Shown piece by piece: positions 8,659 to 17,900 of a DNA stretch of 64,000 nucleotides. Made by a program: the position numbers and the translations under genes. How positions within the stretch are numbered: the stretch's first letter is position 1; every line of letters starts with the position of its first letter. Origin of the DNA: CATQHL01 sp965242895 (GTDB lineage: Bacteria; Actinomycetota; Acidimicrobiia; Acidimicrobiales; CATQHL01); the NCBI GenBank assembly GCA_965242895.1, contig OZ251507.1:186001-250000 (forward strand), written 5' to 3'. Under the pieces are notes generated by a model. It was not told the origin of the DNA, made no database searches, and saw only the letters and a program-made list of their open reading frames with translations.

Positions 8659-9404
8659 GAGAAATCCTTTCCCCAGTCGCGGGTCTCGATGCTCCGCCGC
8701 ACCCTGTGGAGGAACCCCATGGCGACCGACCCGTCGAACGCCCGATGATCCCAGGAGAGCCCCAGGCTGCCCACTCGTCGAATCTGAATAACGTCCCCCC
8801 CGTCGGCATCGACGGCAGCCACAGGCCGCTTCGTGACTGCGTCGGTCGAGAGTATGGCGACGTTGGGCACGTTGATGATGGGCGCCGAGAGGGACGAACC
8901 GAACGCACCCGGGTTGGTGATAGTGAACGTCGAACCGACCACATCCTCGCGGGCCAGACGATTGCTCCTGGCTTTTTCGGCGAGGCCGTTGATGCTGCTC
9001 GCCAACTGCGGGACAGTCAGCCGGTCGGCGTCTCTGACGGTCACCACCAAGAGGCCTTCGCCGTCAAGGTCGACCGCCACGCCCAGGTTGACCTCGCCGT
9101 GGATCGTCTGTGTTCCGCCCTCGAAGTCGAGTGAGCTGTTGACCTGCGGGTATTCGGCTAGCGCTTCCGCCGCTGCCGAAGCGACGAACGGCAGATAGGT
9201 GAGTGCGCCGCAGTTCTTCTCCGCAAACGCCTTCCGCTGTTCGCTCCTGACGGCGTCGAGCGCTTCGTAGTCGGCTTCCACCGCACCCCAGACGTGAGGG
9301 GCGGTCTGCTTTGCCCGCAGGAGTTTTTCGGCGATGCGCCGCCGAAGCCGTGAGATCGGGACGACCCGGTCGGGTCGGTCGGCTCTGTCGGGTCGGTCGC
9401 TCAC
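8655..9404 (-). CDS. 2-oxoacid dehydrogenase E2, catalytic acyltransferase domain only
   Basis: About 249 residues match only the catalytic (chloramphenicol-acetyltransferase-like) domain of E2. It begins with VVPISRLRRRIAEKLL and contains the TFTITNPGAFGS segment and the active-site motif DHRAFDGS. No lipoyl domain or clear E1/E3-binding domain precedes it: between the P450 stop (9440) and this start there is only low-complexity sequence. The likely start is the GTG at 9404; a TTG next to 9440 is an alternative. The lipoyl domain needed for catalysis is probably the separate protein at 1558-1806. No E3 gene is in the window. Confidence 0.85.
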   Translation of the reverse strand: MSDRPDRADRPDRVVPISRLRRRIAEKLLRAKQTAPHVWGAVEADYEALDAVRSEQRKAFAEKNCGALTYLPFVASAAAEALAEYPQVNSSLDFEGGTQTIHGEVNLGVAVDLDGEGLLVVTVRDADRLTVPQLASSINGLAEKARSNRLAREDVVGSTFTITNPGAFGSSLSAPIINVPNVAILSTDAVTKRPVAAVDADGGDVIQIRRVGSLGLSWDHRAFDGSVAMGFLHRVRRSIETRDWGKDFS

Positions 9405-9439
9405 TGCCGCCGCATCCGGTCGCCCACCGCCGCCAATGC

Positions 9440-10603
9440 TCAAACCGACAGGGGCAAGCGTTCCAACCCCCGCTCGGTCGAGATGTGAAGACGCTGAACC
9501 TCTCCCGCCAACTCGTAGTGGGGGGTGCGCCTGAAAATCTCCTCGAAAGCCACGCGCCCCTCCAGGCGGGCCAGCGGCGCCCCGACGCATCGATGCACCC
9601 CGTCTCCGAAAGCGAGCAGCCGCTGAGGCTGCCGCAAGACGTCTAGTTCGTCCGGGTTCTCCCACTCCCTGGGGTCTCGCTGCGCCGCCCCGATCAGCAG
9701 CATCACCCGCTCTCCCGCCGGAACCGCTTCCCCGTGCAGTTCCACCTCCCTGGTGGTCACCCTCGACGACCACTGGACCGGGGATTCGTACCGGAGCAGC
9801 TCCTCCACGGCGTTCTCGATGGCCTCAGGGTCGGGGCTAGCGGCCAGACGCTCCTTCTGATCGGGATGCCTGGCCAAGCAATAGAGCCCGTTGGAGATGA
9901 GGGCGCTGGTGGTCGTGTTGCCGGCCAGGTAGACGATGAGGCACATTCCGAATATCTCTTCGTCGGGCAGCGGGTCTCCGTCGATCTTCCCGTTGGCCAG
10001 GCTGGAGACGACGTCGCCGCTGGGAACGAGCCGCCGATCCTCCACCAACTTGGCGAAGTAGGAGCGCAGTTCCTCCCCCCCCGCCGCCGCTTCGACAGCG
10101 AACTCGTCGCTGCCGGAAAGGATCAGCAGCATGTCATGAGCCATGCTCCGCACCGCCGGCTCGTCCTCGGCGGGGATGCCCATCAGTCGGCAGATGGTCA
10201 ACACCGGCAGCCTCTGGGAGAAGTCGCCAGCGAAGTCACCGCCGCCGTCGGCTATCAGGTCGGACAGGAGCTTGGAGGCGAATTCGCGCACCATGGGCTC
10301 GTAGGAGCGAACGTTCGAAAGCGTGAAATGGTGGCCGATCAGGCGCCTCAGTTGGTCGTGGCGCGGGGGATCCATGTTGAGTATCTCGGGGCCTATGAGT
10401 TCGGTGAAGCCCGGCTCAAGGTTGACCCCCCCGGCGCTGGAGAAGGTGCGCCAGTCCTTGAATGCGCTCCTGACGTCGTCGTAGCGGGACAGCGCCCAGA
10501 AACCCATCTTGGGGTTGCGGTAGAGGGGATGATCCGACAGCAGCCGCCGGTAATAGGGGTAAGGATCGTCCTGCGTCTGCGGAGACAGCGGGTCGTAATT
10601 CAC
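9440..10603 (-). CDS. Cytochrome P450
   Basis: This 387-residue protein is a soluble bacterial P450 monooxygenase. The heme-binding loop is FGDGVHRCVGAPLARLE, with Cys as axial ligand. The oxygen-activating I-helix is AGNTTTSALI and the ExxR motif lies in EELLRYESPVQWSSR. Length and lack of a membrane anchor fit the CYP100-200 style actinobacterial class. It starts with GTG (MNYDPLSP) and is the first gene of the minus-strand operon; the 190-nt gap to the divergent ABC gene should carry its promoter. No ferredoxin or reductase gene is nearby. It probably performs the first hydroxylation in the pathway. Confidence 0.95.
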   Translation of the reverse strand: MNYDPLSPQTQDDPYPYYRRLLSDHPLYRNPKMGFWALSRYDDVRSAFKDWRTFSSAGGVNLEPGFTELIGPEILNMDPPRHDQLRRLIGHHFTLSNVRSYEPMVREFASKLLSDLIADGGGDFAGDFSQRLPVLTICRLMGIPAEDEPAVRSMAHDMLLILSGSDEFAVEAAAGGEELRSYFAKLVEDRRLVPSGDVVSSLANGKIDGDPLPDEEIFGMCLIVYLAGNTTTSALISNGLYCLARHPDQKERLAASPDPEAIENAVEELLRYESPVQWSSRVTTREVELHGEAVPAGERVMLLIGAAQRDPREWENPDELDVLRQPQRLLAFGDGVHRCVGAPLARLEGRVAFEEIFRRTPHYELAGEVQRLHISTERGLERLPLSV

Positions 10604-10795
10604 GAGCTTTTCCGCCCCGTTTCCGACCCGTTGCCGTCCATGCGCTCAACTTAATGCATGGAACTATCTGACACGCCCCGATTCCAGGTCGTAAGCTAGC
10701 GAAACGGTCGCCGCAGAACAGGGCGACCGCCAAACGCCTCTCGCTTGCCCCCAAACATTGCGAGTGGCGCCGCACCAAAAAGAAGGGGAAAACTG

Positions 10796-11971
10796 ATGTT
10801 CAAATCAATGACAACGAAAAGCAAGCGCGGCGGGCTTCGCATCTGCGCCGCCGTCTTCGCCTTGACGCTCCTCGCAGCGGCCTGCGGAAGCGGAGACGGG
10901 GAGACGACCGCCCCGCCGCCAGCGCCAGCGCCCTCGGGAGAAAGCGACACCACCGCCGCAAGCCCGCCCCCAGCGCCCTCGGGAGAAAGCGACACCACCG
11001 CCGCAAGCCCGCCGCCAGCGCCTGCCCCCGAGGAAGAAGATGACGAGGTCTCGCTGACTCAGAGCGATGACGGGATGGTCGACATCTGGGTTGTCGGCTC
11101 GGTGTTGAACAATCCCTTCTGGGATCTGATCCAGAACGGGGCGATAGCGGCAGGCGATTCCTTGGCGGACGCCAGCGTCAACTACATAGCGCCCGAGGAG
11201 TTCGCACTCGCCAACGTGAACAACTTCATCGAGACTGCCGTAGCAGCCAATCCCGATGCGATCCTCGTCGACTATCGGACAGCGGAATACGAAGACGCTG
11301 TGATCGACGCTCTCAACCAGGGCATCGAGGTTCAGTTCTACAACAACTACGTGGGCGGGGACTCCTCCGACCCGAGAATCCGCAGGCTCTCGCAGACGGC
11401 TGTGGGGCTAGACAAAGCTGCCGCCGCAAGGCGCAGCGCCCAGCTCTACACCGAATTCGTCAGCCCAGGCGACAAGCTCGCGCTGTTCAACTCGCTCCCG
11501 GACTCGCCAGAGCACCTCGAGATTCAGAACGCCTACCTCACGATCTTCACTGATGCCGGCTGGTCGGAGGACGACCTGGAAGTCGTGCCCTTGCCTGGTC
11601 TCGACCCTGCCCCGAATGTGGAGGTGATCAGGACCTACTTGGCCGCCAATCCAGACACAGCGGGCATCGTGACCTGGGACACCACCTCAGGTACGCCAGC
11701 CGCCCTGGTGAAAGCGAATATGGGCTCCGACATCCCGCTGGTCATGTGGAACCTCGACGCCACCGTGATCGAAGGGGTCAAGGACGGCAACATCCAACTC
11801 AGCCTCACGCAGCAGCCCTTCCTCCAGACCTACTACGGGGTGATCAGCGCCTACATCAAGGTGAAGTTCGGCTTCATCGACCCGCCGGTCATCGACCCGG
11901 GCACTCTCATCATCACGTCTGAGAATGTCGACGAGGTAGAAGCACTCTTCGAGGCGGGTTACGCCGGCTAG
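10796..11971 (+). CDS. Sugar-type ABC transporter substrate-binding lipoprotein
   Basis: This 391-residue protein has a lipoprotein signal (lysines, hydrophobic core, LLAAACGSG lipobox). A Pro/Thr/Ser linker follows that contains a tandem 45-nt duplication (PPAPSGESDTTAAS twice). From about residue 85 it is a periplasmic-binding-protein fold of the ribose/simple-sugar type (VDIWVVGSVLNNPFWDLIQNG, NPDAILVDYRTAEYEDAV, NPDTAGIVTWDTTSG). It captures the substrate for the permease and ATPase encoded next. The ATG at 10796 is chosen because AAGAAGGGGA lies just upstream and the signal peptide follows. The ligand could be a sugar or another small polar compound used by the neighbouring catabolic operon. 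Confidence 0.9.
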   Translation: MFKSMTTKSKRGGLRICAAVFALTLLAAACGSGDGETTAPPPAPAPSGESDTTAASPPPAPSGESDTTAASPPPAPAPEEEDDEVSLTQSDDGMVDIWVVGSVLNNPFWDLIQNGAIAAGDSLADASVNYIAPEEFALANVNNFIETAVAANPDAILVDYRTAEYEDAVIDALNQGIEVQFYNNYVGGDSSDPRIRRLSQTAVGLDKAAAARRSAQLYTEFVSPGDKLALFNSLPDSPEHLEIQNAYLTIFTDAGWSEDDLEVVPLPGLDPAPNVEVIRTYLAANPDTAGIVTWDTTSGTPAALVKANMGSDIPLVMWNLDATVIEGVKDGNIQLSLTQQPFLQTYYGVISAYIKVKFGFIDPPVIDPGTLIITSENVDEVEALFEAGYAG

Positions 11972-11980
11972 CCCGATCGG

Positions 11981-12043
11981 TTATCTGGGGGTGCGTCCCG
12001 ACGACGAACGCACCCGAACGCACCCGAGCGCACCCCCAGATAA
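11981..12043 (+). terminator. Hairpin terminator/attenuator after binding-protein gene
   Basis: A perfect 15-bp inverted repeat (TTATCTGGGGGTGCG at 11981-11995 and its complement at 12029-12043) encloses a 33-nt loop of repeated GAACGCACCC units and is followed by TTTCTTTT. It lies between the binding protein and the permease, so it likely reduces transcription of the downstream membrane and ATPase genes. Confidence 0.75.
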
Positions 12044-12113
12044 TTTCTTTTCCGGGTCTTCACGACCCAGGACTCAAAGCCGCCCGTTATCACCAGGTGC
12101 ACGGAGCCCCTGA

Positions 12114-13193
12114 ATGACCCCTGCTGAAGAATTGAGCCCCAACGCCGCTCGCCGAGCGCGCCGAGCGCCTGCGGGCATGAGGCGCCTAGGACGCCGGTTC
12201 CTTTCCTGCCAGGAACTAGCTCCCTTCATTGCCGTCATCATCCTTTTCATTATTTTTGAAATCTTCTCCGGCGAAATCGGCTTCTTCACGTCCCTTGGCG
12301 AGACCGGCCTGATGAGTTCGGTAGCGGCGATGACCTCACCAGTTGGTTTGGTGGCGCTGGGGATTACAGCCCTGATGATCTCAGGGGAATTCGACTTGTC
12401 TGTCTCCGCCACGTTCGCTCTGGGGCCGGCGATTATGGGATGGATGCTGCGCGAGTGGGAATGGCCGATCCTGGTATGCGTCTTCGGCGGCTTGCTCATC
12501 GTGTCGATCATCGGTTTGATCAACGGGCTCATCACCACTTTCATTGGCGTGCCCTCCTTCATCGTCACCCTCGGCACTCTCTTCGCCGTGACGAGTTGGA
12601 ACCGGATAATCCTCGGCGGTTTCCCTGTGCTGCTCTCCAAGGAACAGAGGGCGGGAGGGATCGGCAACGTCCTGGGAGGGGATATACCGAACACCCCGTT
12701 CGCCGCTCCGTTTGTCTGGATGCTGGGCTTTGGGATCATCCTCACTCTGGTGATGCGCCGCACCCAGTACGGAAACTGGACGCATGCGGCAGGCAGTCTG
12801 GGGGGAGGGGTGGCGCGGGCCATGGGCGTGCCGGTGCGCCGCGTGAAACTAACCAACTTCGTCCTGGCGGCGCTGCTGGCCGGTCTTGCTGGGATTTTGC
12901 AGTTCGCCAACTTCGGCTCCTCCAGCGTGGCCTCAGGGGACGACCTGAACCTGACCGCCATCGTGGCTGTGGTCATCGGCGGGACGTCGCTCTTCGGCGC
13001 AAAGGGCACCGTCATCGGCTCGATGCTGGGGGCGCTGATACTCGGCACCCTGAAGATCGGACTGGTGGTCGTGAAGGTGCCTCCCGAGTACTACCTGGGG
13101 CTCGTCGGCGTGCTGCTGATCCTGTCTGCCGGTCTGAACGCCCGCGTCGAGATCATCCGCCGCGGCGGGATCAAGAGCACGCTTTTCGGATGA
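12114..13193 (+). CDS. ABC transporter permease, ribose/simple-sugar type
   Basis: This 359-residue polytopic membrane protein has about ten hydrophobic segments and the family hallmark LMISGEFDLSVSATFALGP early in the chain. It also has GTLFAVTSWNRI, and LAGLAGILQFANFGSSS before the conserved SLFGAKGTVIGSMLGALI. It belongs to the RbsC-like (BPD_transp_2) permeases that homodimerise to form the import channel. The first 40 residues are Arg/Ala-rich and cytoplasmic. Its stop overlaps the ATPase start as ATGA. Paired with the upstream binding protein it should import a sugar-like substrate. Confidence 0.9.
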   Translation: MTPAEELSPNAARRARRAPAGMRRLGRRFLSCQELAPFIAVIILFIIFEIFSGEIGFFTSLGETGLMSSVAAMTSPVGLVALGITALMISGEFDLSVSATFALGPAIMGWMLREWEWPILVCVFGGLLIVSIIGLINGLITTFIGVPSFIVTLGTLFAVTSWNRIILGGFPVLLSKEQRAGGIGNVLGGDIPNTPFAAPFVWMLGFGIILTLVMRRTQYGNWTHAAGSLGGGVARAMGVPVRRVKLTNFVLAALLAGLAGILQFANFGSSSVASGDDLNLTAIVAVVIGGTSLFGAKGTVIGSMLGALILGTLKIGLVVVKVPPEYYLGLVGVLLILSAGLNARVEIIRRGGIKSTLFG

Positions 13194-14071
13194 ACGACGA
13201 AACCCGCACGCCGGCTGCGGGAAGCAGCACGCCTGTCACGGCAAGCAGCACACCGGTCACGGGAACCAGCACACCTGTTGTGGAACTCAAAGACGTCTCC
13301 CGCCGCTTCGGCAAGAACTACGCCGTCCGCAACGCCAGCCTGTCCATCTACCCGGGGGAGGTCGTGGGCTTAGTGGGCGACAACGGCGCAGGGAAGTCCA
13401 CGATCGTGAAGATCATCAGCGGCTACATAGCGCCCACTTCGGGCAGCCTGGCAGTGACGGGCGAACCCGTGAAATTCACCTCGCCTCGGCAAGCACGCGA
13501 AGCAGGGATCGAGACGGTCTACCAAGACCTCGCCATCGTGAACGAGATGAGCCTGTGGCGCAACTTCTTCCTCGGACAGGAACTCTTTCGGCACGTCCTA
13601 GGCATCCGCTTTCTGCGTGTTCGCGAGATGGCGAAAATCTGCGACCAGCACCTCGCTGAGATCGGGCTCACCTCCGTGAGGTCGTCCCGTCAGAACGCCG
13701 CGACGCTGTCGGGGGGTGAGCGTCAGTCGCTCGCCATAAGCAGGGCCATCCACTTCGAGTCGAGGCTCTTGCTACTCGACGAGCCCCTAGCGGCGCTCTC
13801 GGTGCGGGAGACCCGCAGAGTGCTAGAAGCCATCGAAGCCGTCAAGAGGAAGAACCTAGGGGTCTTGTACATAGACCACAACATGGACCGCGTCCTCCCC
13901 GCCGCCGACCGCATAGCGATCATGCACAGGGGAAGCATCAGCCGCATAGTCCGCAAGGGCGACCTGTCCGTCTCCGAACTAGCCGAAGCCGTAGCCTCCT
14001 CGGGGACGGAGAGTCACGGGGAGGGCGGGGGCGAGAATGGGGACGAGGGCGATGGCGATGAGACGATTTGA
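13190..14071 (+). CDS. ABC transporter ATP-binding protein, single-domain sugar type
   Basis: This 293-residue ATPase has Walker A GDNGAGKST, the signature LSGGERQ, Walker B LLLLDEPLAAL and the switch histidine in LYIDHNMDR. It has one nucleotide-binding domain, like FrcA, not two like RbsA, so it probably acts as a homodimer. Before the fold (residues about 5-30) there is a Ser-Thr-Pro repeat (SSTPV and variants three times) encoded by a short minisatellite. It overlaps the permease stop by 4 nt and the following SDR start by 14 nt, so all three are coupled. Confidence 0.9.
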   Translation: MNDETRTPAAGSSTPVTASSTPVTGTSTPVVELKDVSRRFGKNYAVRNASLSIYPGEVVGLVGDNGAGKSTIVKIISGYIAPTSGSLAVTGEPVKFTSPRQAREAGIETVYQDLAIVNEMSLWRNFFLGQELFRHVLGIRFLRVREMAKICDQHLAEIGLTSVRSSRQNAATLSGGERQSLAISRAIHFESRLLLLDEPLAALSVRETRRVLEAIEAVKRKNLGVLYIDHNMDRVLPAADRIAIMHRGSISRIVRKGDLSVSELAEAVASSGTESHGEGGGENGDEGDGDETI

Positions 14072-14888
14072 CGGCAGAGCCGCCGTGGTCACGGGGGCGG
14101 CGAGGGGTCTTGGGGAAGCGACGGCCAGACGTTTCGCCGCCGAAGGCGCCCGCGTGCTCGTGGTCGACCTCGACGCCGGCGGCGCTGAGGCGGTCGCCTC
14201 GTCGATACGAGACGAGGGAGGCGCCGCCTCGTCTTTCGCCGCTGACGTCAGCAGCGCCGAGCAGGTTTCAGCGATGGTGCGGGCGGCCGTGGACGACTTC
14301 GGGTCGCTCGATGTCCTGGTCAACAACGCCGCCGTCTTCGGCGCCACGGTGAACTTCTTGGACATCCCCGAACACACCTGGGACGAGACGATGAGGGTGA
14401 ACCTAAAAGCACCCTTCCTCTGCACTCAGGCGGCCGTGCGTCAGATGCGCCGGCAGGCGAGCGGGGGCAGCATCGTTTTTGTGTCGTCGGTCTCTGGGGT
14501 TCTGGCCAACGAACATCAGGCCGACTACAACGCCTCCAAGCACGGGGTGATCGGTCTGGCTCGCTGCGTCGCCCTCGACTGCCGCAGTTGGGGAATCCGT
14601 TCGAACGCTGTGTGCCCGACCGGAATGCTGGGCACCCACATGATGGACAGAACCGACCCAGTGAACACTGCGCCCTACGCTGCCGCCACCGCCTTCGCCC
14701 GCTTAGCTGAGGTCGAGGAAGTGGTCAACGCCATCGCCTTCCTGGCAAGCGACGAAGCCTCGTTCATCACAGGGGCGGCGCTGATGGTGGACGGAGGCGT
14801 GACCGCCTGGCAGCCTTCGGGCCGGCAGCTCCAAGAAGGGATGGCCAGCTTCATCAAGAACTACGGCGGGGGCAAGCAGGCGGGCTAA
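14058..14888 (+). CDS. Short-chain dehydrogenase/reductase
   Basis: This 276-residue classical SDR has TGAARGLGEAT for cofactor binding, NNAAVFG, and the active-site pair VSSVSGV and YNASKHG. It ends in FITGAALMVDGGVTAW plus a short tail. I prefer the ATG at 14058: AGGG lies 8 nt upstream and the protein starts MRRFDGRAAVVTGA. ATGs at 14037 and 14052 are also in frame. It is the last gene of the ABC operon and may oxidise the imported polyol or sugar. It resembles the SDR at 4625. Confidence 0.88.
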   Translation: MRRFDGRAAVVTGAARGLGEATARRFAAEGARVLVVDLDAGGAEAVASSIRDEGGAASSFAADVSSAEQVSAMVRAAVDDFGSLDVLVNNAAVFGATVNFLDIPEHTWDETMRVNLKAPFLCTQAAVRQMRRQASGGSIVFVSSVSGVLANEHQADYNASKHGVIGLARCVALDCRSWGIRSNAVCPTGMLGTHMMDRTDPVNTAPYAAATAFARLAEVEEVVNAIAFLASDEASFITGAALMVDGGVTAWQPSGRQLQEGMASFIKNYGGGKQAG

Positions 14889-14967
14889 TCCCCCTATTTG
14901 CGTCGGGGGGACAACCCACCGATCTTCGACGACAGCCCCATATCAGAACAGCCGTCGGGCTAATCCC

Positions 14968-17900
14968 CTACTTGTGTCGGGGGACAACCCTCCCGGCGGG
15001 GTCGATTACATGCAGATCCGCCAGCAAACCGGTAGCGAGAACAGCCGGACGCACCCGATTGGACGGAGTAGTCACGACAATCCCCGTCCAGGCTGAGCTC
15101 TGGGCAAGGCGCGAGTCTGACGACCCGTAGCGCACAGGTCGAAGAGGCGGCTGGCCGCCAGGGTCGCGAACGGAAGCTGCTGCGTCTGATTGATCAGAAT
15201 CGCCGGATTCTGGGGACGACCCTGTTGGCCTGATTGATCCCCGCTCCCTTGAGGTCGCTGGGCCAATTGATTGCGAGGGCCGCAAAGGTGCATGTGCTCG
15301 ACGGGCAAGCGACCAGGATTGCCCCCCCCCCCCCCCCCCTAATTCTGTTTCGGAATGCTGCGCGTCTGCTGCCCGGCCGCCATCGAATGCAAATCCGGCA
15401 ACAGACTGCTCATCAACACCCCGAAGGTCGCCATGTTCGACGGACCCGTCAGCAGAATCGCCTCGGGAACGCTCGACTGGCCTGCTGAGTCCCGACCGCG
15501 CAAAGGTCGCCGAGGACTCTGGTCGCGAGAATTCCAAAGATCGCTTTGTTGGAAGGGGTTGTGACAAGAATTGCTGGAAATGCCCCCCCCCCCCCCCTAT
15601 CCCATCCCTGGGAACACCCTCGCCCCTTGGGAACATCTTCGAAGCAGTTCTAATCGAAGTCAAAATCCGGTCGTCTTCATACAACCAGAGTTTTGTGAAG
15701 GGACGGTAAAGGACCTCGCGGATGCGCCACGACTCATACTCGATCTCTTCCCCTCGCTTCAAACATTTCTTAAGTGCGGTAGTCCACTTAATCGCGTCAA
15801 GAGTAGCGTTACTTGTAACTTCCTCGAAAGTTCTAATACCAGTTTCATAATCACTCAGAGCGTCTTTGTAAGCAGATATCAGTTTTTTAACTTTATTCTC
15901 AAGCTTCTCATGACTGAATGAATATACATATACATCACAGTTTGTAGCTAGGCCCAATGCATGTTTACTGAAGGCGATATTCTTATTTTTCTTGTTGGTA
16001 TCACATACCGCTAGTAATTCTTCATATGAACCATCACTCAAATTTATCCACTCATGCTTAGGAGTTAAAGGCACAACCTCTAGTTTTAGACTTGTAATAT
16101 CGCCTAGCTTCTCTAGCCACTCAAATTTTTCTTCGAGGTTCATTCGGTCAGGCACCTGCACATAATGTAATGCAGCCGGTTTAGAAAGATCTTTAGCAGA
16201 GTTACGCACAAGGAAAGTTATCTGCACTCCATTTCGCGTACCCTGTCCAAAAATTGGATCTCCTTCCTTTTGGCGTTCCTCGCCGCTCTTGTAAGCATTA
16301 CCGCGCAGATTGACCACATAAATATCACTAAACTCATCCCGCAACATTGCCCTTACACCCGCAAGCGATGGGCCGTCTATGAGAGAATTAGGGTGAACAA
16401 AGCTAATTATTGCTGAAAGTTCATCCTGTTCATCTGCCGGAAGTATTCTATCTGTTGCCCATCTGAGCGCCTTGACATATAAGTTTCCGAACGCCTTTAC
16501 ACCGGAGGTTTTACCTAAGATTTCCCTATGCTTCTTTCCATATGTCTTCTTAATTTCTGCAGTTATTTCATCATATTCAATATTCTTAGTGGTGTCACTT
16601 GATGATTTCATTCCGGCTGACCATGGAGGATTTCCAAGAATGACCACCATAGACTTCTTGTCCTGCGCTGCTCTTTTCTTAATATTTTCAATTAGAGAAC
16701 CCGGAAATTGGCCCTTAATTGAACCAAGAAAAGTATCGGTAAACACTGCTCCCTTGAAAGGTGTATATTCTATTGCTCCATCAAGCATCTCCGCGTCGCG
16801 TGTGTGTTTAGCTTCTTCAATTTTTAGGGCGGCTATATAGTAAGCTAACAGCACAAGTTCGTTGGCATGAATCTCCTTTTCATATTTGCGTTCTAAGTCT
16901 TCGTCTCTGATGACATACTCACCATTCGCATCATGCATTTCTAGCAACCTTGCCAAGAAGGTTCCAGTGCCGACAAAAGGATCGAGCACGTTAACGCCCT
17001 TTTCGCTAATGCTCCTTCTGAACTCTTTTTCACAAATAGCAGCCACCGAACGAACCATGAAGTCAACGATCTCCATGGGAGTGTAGACGAGGCCTAGTCG
17101 CTTTACGGTATCTGGCATGGCCTCTTTGAAGAATTCCCCGTATATCCGACGCAGAATGTCGAGCTTCTCGACGCTAGAGACCGCTCCTTCAAAAGCTTCG
17201 CTCATACTTTGGTAGGCGCGAGTCAGAGGTTCGATCTCGCCTTGGAAGTTGATGCCTTGTTTCTTGAATCTGTCCAGCAAACGTTCGATGTCTTTGCTCA
17301 CAAGATTGTGCTGAGAGAACTCATTTTCGCCGAGCATTGCGTCGAACACAGGAATGGTCACTATGTGCTGGGCTACCATCTGCTGAACCTCTTCGTCAGT
17401 GACATCCCTCCTGACAGAAACCTTTATTCCCTCGACAAGTTCCTGGAAATCTGCCTCGAAATTTCCCCCCGCACCGGTCAAACCCCCAATCCGAGTCTGC
17501 ACCCGCCGACAAACTTTCTCCGCTCGTTTTCCCCACGTGTGATAGACGTTTCGGTCTCCGCACTTCTCCACCACCATGGAAGCGATCTCGTTGTTCAGCG
17601 CAAGCCGCAACTGATGAACACGCTTTCTATAAACGTCTTCTACGTGATCATCTCGCTGCCCGAGTCTTGCTGGTCTCACATCCAACGGAGCGTTTTTCCT
17701 CCAGGCATCCTCATGGTTTACGTAATGGTTGAACCTCTCGTCGTGAGAGCGGAGAGATCTGACCACCTGCCAGACCACTCTCCATTCGCTGTTCGCGAGA
17801 ATTTTCTTGGGATCGCCGTATTCGGGGACCACCACCGGGATCACGATGTAGCCCTTCTTTTTCCCTGGAGCCTTTCGCATCACCCTTCCGACCTGCTGGG

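Larger units (their letters stand above)
14968..15597 (-). other. Alternative-tail array of Type ISP enzyme 1 (five modules, two poly-G tracts)
   Basis: Reading leftwards on the minus strand, tract 1 (15583-15597) is followed by module a (15449-15574, opens AILVTTPSNKAIFG) and module b (15339-15461, opens AILLTGPSNMATFG). Tract 2 (15322-15339) is followed by module c (15194-15322, opens AILVACPSSTCTF), module d (15072-15203, opens AILINQTQQLPFA) and module e (14968-15084, opens GIVVTTPSNRVRP). Each is about 40 codons, shares a hydrophobic start, an x-DLH/DLC-like centre and an R-x-x-PR end, and has its own stop. Modules a and c are in frame +1, b and d in frame -1, and e in the assembled frame. 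Confidence 0.85.

Noticed and set aside
14889..14967. A sixth tail module between the SDR gene and module e of enzyme 1
   Set aside because: Only the end of a module (TTGTCCCCC then CGACGCAAATAG) is recognisable; the rest is absent, so it is at most a remnant.
14968..15308. Reading the tail modules as separate small genes
   Set aside because: They lack ribosome-binding sites and consistent start codons, and all align with the single segment that follows the MFP motif in Type ISP enzymes.
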